NCBI GenBank assembly: GCA_003993805.1
Contig: RSEF01000021.1
Location: 3,669,065-3,733,064, forward strand
Origin: Himantopus leucocephalus
Taxonomy: Eukaryota > Chordata > Aves > Charadriiformes > Recurvirostridae
DNA length: 64,000 nucleotides
Reading direction: 5' to 3'
Shown: positions 24,001 through 36,000 of the stretch, in pieces
How the letters are laid out: every line of letters starts with the position of its first letter
Position numbering within the stretch: the stretch's first letter is position 1
Made by a program: the position numbers and the translations under genes
Notes under the pieces: model-generated
Seen by the model: the letters and a program-made list of their open reading frames with translations, nothing else
What the model was told of the DNA's origin: nothing
Databases searched by the model: none

Positions 24001-27000
24001 TTCCCTCACAATCCCCCTGGAAGTGAGAAGCCTTCGTTTGGCACCTTGCCAAGCAGCCAATCTTCTTTTGCCGCAAAGCGAGGAAACTGCTTGAAAACAG
24101 CGGCGGCTTGCGTAAGGCGGGGATTTACTGGTAACGAATCTGCTCAGCCCCACCTCTGGCACGGGTGGCATGTTTATGTTGGATGAAGGACAAAGAGCAG
24201 GAAGAAAGATGAGGGAATTGAAAACCTCAACCTGAAGGGAAGGGACGATGGAGCGTCCAGTCGCTTTATAAGCGTTGCCACGCTCCTGATGTAGTGAGAT
24301 CCTTTGTCTAGGTTTTTTTATGGACCCCTCCTGCTGACAGAATCTGAATGGGAGGAATTTGTTTCCATCTTATGCAGGGCTGAGTGTTAAGTAGAGGTAA
24401 CTGTGATGGTATTTGCCTGTACGAAGGATTAGCCTTCTGCTCCACCCACAGACAATCCCTTTAGCCCCAATATATATATATACACCTGCCCACCAGTGTA
24501 ACTGCTGCTTTTGTTAACCAGTTGTTAACCAATTGTCGTTAATCAATGCTTTCTACCCTCCAGGCAGAACGTTGTGGTGTCAAGCCGTTTATTAATTAAC
24601 ACAGCTATTTCCAGCAACATATGATGGGTCAAACCAGTGTCTGAAGAACCTTAACATGACGGCCAGCTCTCTTGGTGCCCCAGAGCTGCAGGGCGCTGTC
24701 AAGAGTGCAATTTGACAGGGGCTTGGCTCTTGACTCTCCTTTGACGTTCTCTTCTGAGCAGGTGTCCCACGCTGGTTTTCACCCATGTGTCCCCCCATGC
24801 AGGCAGTTCTGGCAGTAGTGGGATTTTGCTTGCACCTTGCCCCTCGTGGCGAGTTCCCGATTCCCCTCCCAGAGTGCTGGTGCACGTGACTCTGTTTACC
24901 ACTCGTGAGCAATGTCCTTTGGCCATTGATCCCTGCCCTGCCGGGGTCAGAAGATTTCACAGCTGTTTGTTGCAACATTCAGGAAAGGAGCGATGCTCCT
25001 CACACTGGCGAGGAGCAGAGGGGAGAACCAATGATTGAGCACCCTCATCTAGTGGAAGGTGTCCCTGCCCGTGGCAGGAGGGTTGGGACTAGGAACTAGG
25101 TCGCTTCCAACTCTAACCATTCTATGATCCTATGATTTCCTCCTGGAAGGCGGCAATCACGTTGCCAGGATCTCTTGCCATGGCTTGCCAGCCAAGTAAG
25201 TGGCTTGTGTCTCTTCCAGTGGAGGGGAAAGCACAGAGCCGTGGCTACATGTGTTTGACTTGCTTCATGCAGCCAGAAGCTCTAAACAAAGCCCTGGTTG
25301 CTCTGCCCTGCTGGAATGCTGTCAGGAGGTAGGGAGCTCTAGGAACCAGCGTAGGTCACAGGTCCAGCTCTACTGTGTGATGTGGTGATGAAATTGCATG
25401 TTGCTGTGGGCACGCAGGAAAGCTTACTGGACTTCACATTTATTTTCTGCTCAGCTCTGAATGCCAAGTTGCTGGGTGTGTGTGTCTGCAACACAGGGCC
25501 GGGTTGTGCTGGGTCACGCAGAATTGGCTGTAATCCATGTCGACTGCAGGTCCCACTCCTGCCTCCTCCCAGCATCTCTTGCGTAGTCACCTCCAAGTAA
25601 CTTTAATGTTTTCCATTTCTGAAGGCTCCGTCTGATTTCTCCTGTCGTTTCAGGAGATCTGGTATGCCTCTGCCCTCTCAGGCAGCACCTACTTTGGGAG
25701 AGTGGTTCCTGTGCTGCCTTGGTCTCTGTAGCAGCACAGCGACTTGCGGGCAGCGTGTTTATTTGCATGTTTACAAACCATGTGTGCGAGCACTCTGGCT
25801 TTCTTCCAGTGCACACCTATCCTGTAACGCATGCAGTAAGTGTGGTCCTGACTCACATGTGTCAGGACCAGCACACCTCGCCCTTTCTCTGGTGTTCCTC
25901 CCCCTGACATTCCTGAGCGCACAGACATCAACGTTCCTGCCATGGGACAGACCCGAGTTGCACAGGCAGGCATCTGAATGGCACCCAGCGAGGGAAATTA
26001 ATAGCAGGGCAAAGACTGTCCAAATGAAGACTGGGCAAAGAAGATCAAGTCCCCTGTGGCTCAAGCCCGAACCACTTCTCCACCTTCTGTTTTCCACCTT
26101 GTGTTGTGCCCTGGGTGGCTGTGCTCTTGCTGGTTCGTGATCTTTTCTGTGCTCAGGTCATTAAGTTTCACTGTCAGGACGTGTGATCGACCCCTTGTAC
26201 CCACACACTGGTTCCCTGCCCTGGTCCTTTTCCTCCTCTTGATTTTGCCATCTCCTATCTGCCTCTTGGCTTAGCAACCCTCTGCTCATCTCTGCCGGGC
26301 TCGTCGCTATCTCTGGGCCTGCCTTGACACGGCTTTCTGCAGGGGGAGACCTGTTTGCATGAGCTGTCTCCTTGGAGCAATTAATTTTGCAGGAGCCTTT
26401 CCATTCAGCTGTCTAATGCCTTGTGGTTTTGGCTCCCACATATGGCTCCACCACTCACCCGCTGTGTGCCGCACCGAGTCCATCTGTGCTCCGGAGCCCA
26501 AATTGCTCGGCCACCCCCATTCCCGATCCCTTCTCTGATAGAGGAGCCCAAATGGGCTGGCAGGGATCTCTGGTCCAAGGCTTTTTCTCCCTTCTTGCAC
26601 CTCAAAAGCTGTCAGAAAGCAGGGTGGTGCTTAAAAGAATTCCAAATTAATTATTGATATTCCAGCTATTGTAAATCTCCCAAGCTCCAAGAGCGGTAGA
26701 AGGAGGAGTCCCCTATGTGTTTGTGCTTCCTACAGAGCAGATTAATCGAAATGGTAAGAAAATGGGTCAAATGGAGCGGGACTCCAGGCCACACCTTCGT
26801 GAGCGTGTTCTTCCTGACATACTGCATTCTTCTGCACGTACGGGTCTGCGCAGCCCTTTCCCAGACATCTTGTCCCAGAGCCCCTTGGAGGTGCTGCTCC
26901 CAGACTGTCTGGGAAAGGAGGTCAGTATGTGTTCAGAAGAGCAAGAAAACATCAAATTAGCCTAGCTTTTAAAAAGTGATCTAGGGAGGAGTCCCTCCAC

Positions 27001-30000
27001 TGCAGGCTTTCCTGCCAACAGCGGTATAAATCAGGGAGCTTTCTGCCAGGCGTGTGTGGACCGTAGCCTTTGAACCGCGCGGCAGCCAGTTCTGAGAGTC
27101 AGCCACCTCTCCTGGGAGAGCAGAGCCAGCACTTTTTCTCCTCCAGTTTCTTTATCATTTCTTTCTTTTCCGAATAGAGCTCAGTTTTTTTTCTTCCAGG
27201 CACTGCCATTGTCATAAGATGGGATAAACCCGTAAGTTGTCTCAGGCCCAGAAGTCGCTCCTGACCGTAGCAGTTGCTCTTGGTCTGGCGATCAGCAGTT
27301 TGCTCTTTTCTCTGGGGCCGCTGCGCGTTAGCCCGGAGCAGCAGCTCTGGATGGCAGAGGCTACTCCCTGGCACAGGGCACGGCTCAAGCTGGTGAGGAA
27401 TGTTCCCAGCTCCTGGAACACGTCCACCGCCAGCTTGGAGCAGAAAGTGCTGAGGATCAGCCTGGTGTTGTGTAACAGGGGGTGTCAGTGCAAGCTGATG
27501 TGGCTCAGAGGCATTTTTTTCCTTCAGCAGTGAGAGCAGGATCCAGGACTTGCGGGTTGTACTTTTGGCTCTACCCTGGTTCCTGTGCCTGAGCTCCTGC
27601 CTCTTTCCACTGCCATGCCTTTTCAGTTTTTCTGTGAACAACATGTGCCTGGAAAGACTGTCGTGAGGTTTCGTAAGCGTGGAAGCGTTAGGTGTGCTCC
27701 GGAGCTCCCACTGCCCCTGCAGCGTCGGGTCCAGGGCATCTCTTCTGCCCTGCCTGTTCCTGCTCTGTTCCAGCCCCCTGTCCTTGTGCAGGATTTAAGC
27801 ATGAGGAGGCGAGATTAGCGTCCTGGGAAATTACTTCCCTTCGCTGCTGCAATGGCATTTTCTGCTTCCATGTGTTATGCATCCAGACTGAATTTGGACC
27901 AGAGGAGTATCAGGCATTCATCCTGCCCTCATTCCGTGAGGAGCTGTATTTTCTCAGGAGTCAGGCACTAGGCTGAAGTCAGGCATATTTCATCCCAGTT
28001 TTTCAGTCTTTTGGCCCACCTCTCCTCTCCCATGACTGGCCTTTTTCCTCTCGAGAGACACAGGGTCTCTTCTGGACGCCCAAGTGCCCCCTTGAACAGT
28101 AGGGATCCTGCATGTGAACGGAAAGGAAGAAAAAAGTAATTATTGTTCCTCTTCACTGTCTTTTTATCTTTGCAAGCGTGTAAAATGCGACTTTAAAACA
28201 AATTTGGCAACAAAGCCTGGAGAGTGGGAGGCAGGCAGGGGGAGGTCCTCTCCCTGCTCCTGGAGAGCAGCTGGGTGAGATGCATCTTCAGCCCTACCTC
28301 TGTTGAATGGTGGTTGATCCTAGGTGAGGTGCAGAACACGTAGAAGGAGTGAGCTCCAAAAGGCCAAGCTTGTCTGCAGCATTGGCCCTTGCCAATGGCC
28401 AGAGGGCAAGCTGCACACAGCAGGGCTGGGGTGCGCTGACCCTGTTTGCCCGAAGTCTCTGTTGGCTGTCTCAGCCGACCGAAGTACATGGGGTATGGCA
28501 GCTGCAACACTTGCGTGCTTGGATATTGTGCCATTGTTCACAGCGGTGGACCATGCACACCACCAGTGCTCAGGGCTGCCGCTGCTGTATCGCTGAGATG
28601 CTCCAGCTGTTCCTTCGCATGTCTCTTACCTCTTGGCCAACATGAAACCCTGTGGGTTAGGCGATGTGTTTGAAGCGTGCTGCTGAGAGGGTCCCGTGGC
28701 CGGGCAGACCAGCAGGAGGCTGCTGTCCTGCAGTGCCTCCAAGAGCTCTTTCCAGCTCCACTGCAGTGCCTTGGCTTCTCTCCTTGCAGTGACCCTCTAG
28801 GGGAGGGTCTAGATCAGGCTGAGCAGCTGTAACGTCCCAAAGTGAGACTGAACCCAAAGAAAGCAGTGGGAGACAAATAGTCCAACACAGGTCACAATTC
28901 TGCTATTCAGCTGGGTCTCTACCCAGCAAAACTCACTGAATTCTGAGATTTGGCGCCAGATAACCAAGCTTTCCCAGCAGATGCCTGTGCAGGGATGGGT
29001 TCACACCATTTCACTAACGCATGTCCCTCTCTCTTCCCCCGCTAGGTCCCCAGCCATCTGTTTCCAATTCAGAGGGGGACCTCCTCTTCTTGTTGGACAG
29101 CTCTGGCAGCGTTTCCTACTACGAGTTTTCCAGAGTCAAGGAATTCATACGGGACCTTGTGCGACCTTTCACTTTTGGCCCCAAAGATGTCCAGACCAGC
29201 ATCATCCATATCAGCACCACACCCACCATGGAGTTCCCTTTTGACCGGTACCTGTCCAGTGGGACTCTGCAACAAGCCATCCGGGACACTCAGCAGCTCA
29301 TGGGCGACACTAACACAGGCAAAGCGCTCTCCTATGCCAAGGAGAAGCTCTTCAGTGATGAAGCTGGTGCCCGGCCAGATGTGCCCAAGGTACTGGTTTG
29401 GGTGACAGATGGTTTCTCCACCGATGACATCTCCGAACCCATGCAGCTCCTGAAGGACATGGGAGTAACAGTCTTCATCGTCAGCACTGGCCGGGGGAAT
29501 TACCTGGAACTCTCTGCTGCCGCCAGCCAGCCGCCAGAGAAGCACCTGCACTTTGTGGATGTCGATGACCTACCCATCATCACAAAGGAGCTTCGAGATG
29601 CCATCCTAGGTACGGTGGGGCTGGGTTGTGGTCGCTGGGAGTTTGCAACGGGGCTGCATATGAGTTAGTGCCTGGCTCTGCAGGGCAGGTAGTGAGAGGT
29701 GCTCTGTCCACAATGCTATAGATGCAAGTAAACCAAGGATTTTAGGAGGCCTGGGACAAATGTCTTTATTACCCTTGGAAGGTCCCATGACTGATCGGGA
29801 CACGTTCCCATCTGCAGAGCTGCTAGTGAACTGTACTTGTGTTTGTAATGAGTTGTTCTGTTGTTAATGAAGGAAGGAGGCTCGGGCAGCATATTGTCTG
29901 GGTTCCTTAAAAACCCACAAGATTTTGAAATGAATCATGCAGGTCACAGACATCCGTACAATTCAAGCGTGGCACGGAAATGCTCCCGCCTGCACAGGTT

Positions 30001-33000
30001 GATTGTTAACCAAAGGCTTCCCAAGCGGGCAGTGGTTTAACTACAGCAAGAGGCTGCTGACTGTGGGAGCAAGGTGCCTAAGCCCCTTGAATTTGATTTT
30101 CACATTCGGGGTGAATTTTTCTTTCTAAAACGCTGTCTGGCTGTGTGCCATCCGGTGGAGGCGGAGGACACAAATGTGTTGGACACGCTCAATACGTGAC
30201 ATGGGACGTGTATGCCTGGGAAGGGTTTGGTCCTGTCAGCTCCCTTAGACTCTTCTCTAGGGCAGATGAGACGTCCTACACACACCATCATGTGCAGGCA
30301 CAGCGGCTGGCGCACATCAAGATCTCCGACTCCTGCCTACGAGGGGCTGGCAGTTGTTTCTTTCTCTTACAAAGAGCAATTAAGGATGGTGGTTGCTATC
30401 AGCATTAAGACTGTCGGAGAGGAATGTTTTTGTTCCATAAATCCCCTGTTGTAACGTGTTCTGCATCCGCCAGATCTACTTGGCTTGGCTAGCGCAGCCC
30501 TTGGAAGAAAATCCCAGCCCTAACTTGTCAGGCTTAGCCGGCCAACTGCTACCTCTTTGTTGCTAGCGTGGTTGTGGCGGTTGCTGCGCAGAGAGCAGGA
30601 ACAGACAGCGGATTTTATTTTTCGGCAGTCCTGTTTTAGATAGCATCCAGAAAAGGGTCTGAGGAGACCCAAAGCCGTAGTCTGGGCCAGGAGACAGGCA
30701 CTTGGAAGCCAAGGGGAACGTCTCACGCTAATCTGCATGCTGCACTGAGCCACGCGTGTTCTTTTTGCAGCTCTTGAATGCCATCACGGTGGGAGTGCCT
30801 GTGACTGGAACGTCTCAGCCTCCCAGATGCCTCTGCATTTGTTTGGAAAGCTGAGCGAGTTACTATGACTTTGCAGACTTTCCATTCATTTTCTGGAGGT
30901 TCTATCTCCGTTGGAAATCCTGTTTTAATTCTCCATTTGGCTCCTGATACGTTCCTTGGTTAGAGCTGGCTTTGGAGTGTCCAAGTAACCCTTTCCACAG
31001 AATCTTCTCCATGTAGCAAGTTCTTCCTATTTCCAACCACAGTCATTTAACAAATCACACGTCGGGACTATGTTCTCCTCCAGTCATCCACCTCTCTCCT
31101 GTAGGAGTACGGGCAGTACCAGCAGTCCTTCTACTGTACCAGATGCTACACAGACCCCCGAAATGTTTCATTTCAAGTGGCTGTTTCAGCTTCTAGTGCA
31201 TCCTGAATCCAGATGGTATAAAATAGCATCCCAAAATGAGAGGTCACCTGCATATCTTTGCAGCACAAGATTGCCTTGAAGATCGTGAGATCTGCAAAGG
31301 CAATAAATACTCTGCTATGCCTGAGGGCAGTATTCTGTGCATCCACCAGGTCTAAAAGTTACGAGTCTGGGATTTTAATGGAAGGTGAGATTCCCACATG
31401 AATCCAGGGGCTGGTGCTTTAAGCAAAACACCAGACATCGGTAACATCACCTAAGTTAGCCTTAATAAAGCCACATATGTCCACTCTTCCCTGCCTGGAG
31501 GAGGCAGCCCTCATCACCACCCTTCCTGCTTCTGGCCCCTGGGATAGCAGGGACAGACAGGATCGTTGGCAGGCAGAAATTAGACCTTTCTACCTCTGGA
31601 ATGGCCCAGACTGGTTTTGTTATCACTGCTATCTTATCTTCATCTCTTGCTACTGTTTTTTAAAAGCCTTTTCCAGGTGCACAAAGAAGCTTTGTCAAGA
31701 GTCGATCTCCTCCCTCCACCTCCTTGCCAGGAATGGGGTGTTTCATGCCCGCTCCACAGATACTCCAACACAATGGTCCCTGGCAACCCAGTTGCTATTG
31801 TCTCAGGTGGGCTGAGAACCCTCCATGAAAGAGTTCAATGTCCGCGGCTGTACCTCACTGTACAGAGGTAGACACCCTTACGTAGGGGTTGCTCAGTTAA
31901 GAAGATGTCTTTGCCTTCAGAAATCTGATCAGAGATCTGAGCAGACAGAGCTGAGAGGTGTCCCTGCCCATGGCAGGGGGTGGGGGTGGAACTAGATGAT
32001 CTTCAACGTCCCTTCCGACCTAACCCATTCTGTGATTCTGCGCAATAATATAACGAACTCTTAGGGCTGAGTTTGGAGTTCACAACAAGGGTTTTCAGTC
32101 CAAGACAGCCACTACTTGGACGGGGAGACAAAGGAAAGGTGCCTTACTCTTCTGAACTACATTTCTGTCCTGCCACAGGCTCTGCTGAGGCCAAGGGATG
32201 TGATGTCTCTGCCACAGTTCCCTTTTTGGAAAACCTGGCTGTGTCACAGAGCAGAGAAGATGGGCTGCTTCTGAGACGTGGCAGATCTGAAATAGCTTCA
32301 GTAATGCTGCTCTGCAGAAGGGTGCAAGGCAGGGACCGTGGATGGCTGTGTATGGTCACTCCTTCTCTTTTTCCTTGGCACATGGTCCTCTCCAGAATGC
32401 AGCAGGCTGCTGTTCCCAGCCAGCCTGGCTATGGCCACAGCTGCCTCCTGGCAAATACCGCTGCCTTTCCTAGTGTGAAGGAAAGGGGACTCTAGCTCAG
32501 GCTTCTTCCATTGCATCTTGTATATTATGTACCCAATATATGGCGTTTGGTGCTCTCCTTCTGGGGAAGGACCTTCAAATACCGTGAAACCAAGGCATTT
32601 CTTTGAGATGACATCAGGTTCTGTGCTAGCATCCACTTGCTCTCCACTCAGCCAGTTGAACTGACAACTGTTGACTCGTTTCATCCTTTGGCACCATCTT
32701 CTGAGCCAAGTTCTGCAGGAGCCCACCTGCCCAGCAGTTGCAAAACATCAGCCGCTTCCCATGCATGTTCAGGGCAACGCGTGTCTGATCTGAAACGAGG
32801 TCCTGGATAACTTCTGCTGCAGTGAAGGCTTTGAGTGTAGACTCCTCTGACTTTCTCACTTAGCGCCGAATATAAGCAGGTGACCGGAGGGAGTGATCTC
32901 AGGCCTTGAATGTCCGCTCTGGTAATGGAGAAGTGTGTTCCCCACTCGTAGAACCAGAACCCTTCTCCCATCCATATCAAAGGAGAGCCACAAAGCAGAA

Positions 33001-36000
33001 GTGATTTGTCTCCAGTCCTAGCTGAAGCTGCTGCAGAGAGGGGATCGTGTACCCAGGGCTAGAACAGGTTCATCTGCTGTGTGGCTGCATTTCTTATACA
33101 CATGGTGAAAGTCACAACATTCCTGCAAGTCTAACCTTGACCTCACCAGTGTTCATGGGATGCCAGAAAACTTGTGACTGTGAAACCGTGTTTCAAGTCA
33201 CCAAGAGGCAGGAGGTGGAAGGCAAGTGTGTCACAAGCTGCCTCTGAGTGTTGCTAGGAAGGCACTGCCTGGGTCTGTGTCCTGGTTTCAGCCGGGATAC
33301 AGTCAATTTTCTTTCTAGTGTGTTTCAGATGTGGTATGACAGGAATGTCAATAATGCATATTGTTTTAGTTGTTGCCAGTTGATGTTTATAGTATTCAAG
33401 GACTCTTTTCAGCTTCCCATAGAAGCTGAGAAGGAGCACAGACAGAACGATGGACCGGCCAGTGGAATATTCCATACCACAGGCATCACGCTCAGTATAG
33501 AAATGTGTGTTGGCCGGGAGGGCGGGAATCCGTGATCACTGCTTGGGTCGGGCTGGGCAACCGACCCTCGGGTGGTGAGAGTGACTTATGTCTTGTATAT
33601 TCTTTTACCATTATTATCGTTATTTTCCTTTTCTGATATTGTTCTATTACGCTGTCTTTATCTCAGCCCACGAGTGTTTTTCCCTTTCCCCCCCTTTTCT
33701 CCCTCTTCTCCCTGCCCTTTGGGGGGGAACGGGGAGCGAGCGAGCGGCTGCCTGGTCCTCGCTGCTGGGTGGGGTTAAACCACGACAGCCTAATGCAGGA
33801 GATTAACCTGCTGCTTCCCTCTGGGAACAAGGAGGTGCTGTGAAACATACCATGGGCATCTATTTTCTGCGGCTTTTTGCCTTCTTTATAATTCAAGACA
33901 TCTGTAGTTTGGCAACAAAGGGCAGAGCTATTTGCTGTGGGTTCCCGCATCAAGCGTTGCGCCCTGTCGCTTTAATCTGCCCGATTTATCCACAGCGTCC
34001 CTGGGCCCTGCCTCCAAGCTCACTTATTTCCATTCCCTGAGCTTTTGGCAGGACTTTTGGCGCTGAGGCCTCTCCTCTGTTCCCTGTTGCTTTGCGGCTT
34101 GGCCAGTGGTAGTCGCGGGGCTCGCGGAAGGGTGCAGAGCCCCAGGTCCCGCGGTGCCGCCTCCTCCGAGCTCCGGCCGGGTGGAGTGCCGCTGGCAGCG
34201 TGTGGGGACGGGAGCGGGCAGGGCACGGAGAAGGGAAATGTTCCTGCCTGCCTGGGAGAGCCAAAGAACAGCTCAGAGGAAAAAATGAGGCTGCTTTATT
34301 TGGTACGGGGAAGTTGGCAGGGACTTGGAGCAGCTCGGAGGAGCAGAGCTGATCTTCTCCCACTTAAGGGACAAGTTTGAGAGTGCAAGGCTACCCCCTG
34401 TTCTCTTGCAGGTCTGGGCAGACTTTTGCGCCTCCTTTTACCTCCGTGTAATGGGCCGCCAGTGAGAGCTACTTACAGTGCTCTGAAGTATTCAAGCTTG
34501 AGCCGGAGGGTACTATCGTAAGGTTTCAGGAGTAACTCTGTGCAGAGCAAATGCACTTCTTGAAGGCTCAGGGTGCTTTTAAAAATCGGGTTTTTTTAAA
34601 AAGAACATGTTTATGGCTTTGTATGCCACTTCCCTGGAACTAGAAACAAAGTCCTGTGTGTTTCTGTCCCTCTGGAAGACCAGAGAACTGTGGAATTCTG
34701 CCCGACGTGGGCTCAGGAGACCACGCGTGTCGGAAGGGTCAAGTAGCAGAGGGCGGTGGGGGAACTGCAGAGCATCCGAAGAGGTATTCGTGTCTCAAAC
34801 TCAAAGGTAGCCTGAGCCTTGAAGAGAAGCCTCTGCAGGGAGGGAGAGAGGTGAAATAGCTCAAGAGTGGCTCTGAATGCCGAATGTCACAAAACAATGG
34901 AGCTCTGTGAAACACTGTGGGCAGTGACTTCAGCTGGGATGAATGCAGCCGGCTCCACAAATGCTGGACAGTCCCCAGTCACTGCCCCTTCTTCCCAGCC
35001 ACCGGGTCCAGGCGGAGAGCAGGGAGCGATGTGTTTCTTCACTCTCTGGGCTGCTCCACACACATGAAAAAACGCAGTGGTTTGGTTTCCCCAGTAGGTG
35101 ATTTCCACTGGGAGCTCGGGATGAGCTGACCGCAGGAGTTTCGGAACCTGGATGCCCGAATTGTGTCTCCAGCTCTCTCACAGGCAGTGCCAGTGCTGCT
35201 TGCCATGTTGAATACGTGGTAACGTCTTGCTGGGTGTGGGAAGCTGCTGGTTTGGGCAGGCACAGTCACTCCCACACATCTGTCGGGCAGTAGTGGCTGC
35301 CCAGAACTTGCTGGACCGCTCCAGATTAATTCTTGGTGGCAGAAGGCAGGTCTGGGTGGGCAGGGACATGGTTGCTGCTGTGCCAGACCTCCTGTCTCAG
35401 CAGATCATCAGCCCCGTTTGGCCTTGGCGCAGAGGACAAGGCAGAGAGAACGGAGAGGGAAAGCTGTGGCTTTGCAGAACAAGTTGGAGGCTTGTGGCAA
35501 GCTGGTTTGAGACTGGACATGCCTGGGAGGCAGGCTGCAGTAGTATTCTTGAGCTGAAACCTGTTGTGCAGACACGCATGAGCAATTGCTTTAGCCAAAA
35601 TGCCACCTCATGGCAGTTGGGACGTACGCATCTCCTTTGCGAGCTCTGCTCAGTGAAAGGGTCTTGTGCGAGAGGTCGGAGTGGTGTGAAAACTCAAACT
35701 ACGCTGCTTCAGTTGAAACATGTTTTACAATTTTTTTAGCGTTATGTTTGTCTTCAAGGATTTGGCTTTGTGTTCCTGAACCTTCCAAAGAGGGGCTGGT
35801 TCGCTGAATTGCTATGAGGGGGCTTGGCTACCCCTACGTGACTTCAGCTGTCGTCCAGTGCTGCTGTAGGCTACATCTCCCACCCAGAAGGACCTGTATT
35901 TCAGACGTGCCATGTTCTGCGGATTAATGTCAGTAGTGATTTCTTGCTACTGTTTCTCTTCCAGATGTTATCCAAGCAAATCGGCTCCATGCAGTAGATA

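Larger units (their letters stand above)
21084..29045 (+). other. VWA1 intron 1
   Basis: An 8-kb intron with GTGAGT donor and GCTAG acceptor. Contents seen: a 22-bp tandem duplication (22161-22204), an A/C-rich block (about 23640-23890), a short TA run (24470-24483) and a CR1 3' end (25040-25137). Open frames up to 201 codons (21547-22152 minus) occur on both strands but match no family I know. Confidence 0.8.
29610..35964 (+). other. VWA1 intron 2
   Basis: A 6.3-kb intron. It holds a CR1 3' end (31952-32043), a possible decayed retrocopy on the minus strand (about 32480-32990), a solo LTR (33278-33787) and a CpG-rich patch (about 34060-34260). The remainder shows nothing recognisable. Confidence 0.85.

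Noticed and set aside
27099..27644. 181-codon minus-strand open frame with an opposite plus-strand frame carrying a hydrophobic stretch
   Set aside because: Considered as a VWA1 leader exon alternative, but the plus frame starts at TTG and has no phase-1 donor in a sensible place. The exon at 21011 fits far better.
34045..34380. Leader-like frame in VWA1 intron 2 as VWA1 exon 1
   Set aside because: It lies downstream of the VWA-domain exon, so it cannot supply the leader for the full protein, and no ATG precedes the hydrophobic stretch.
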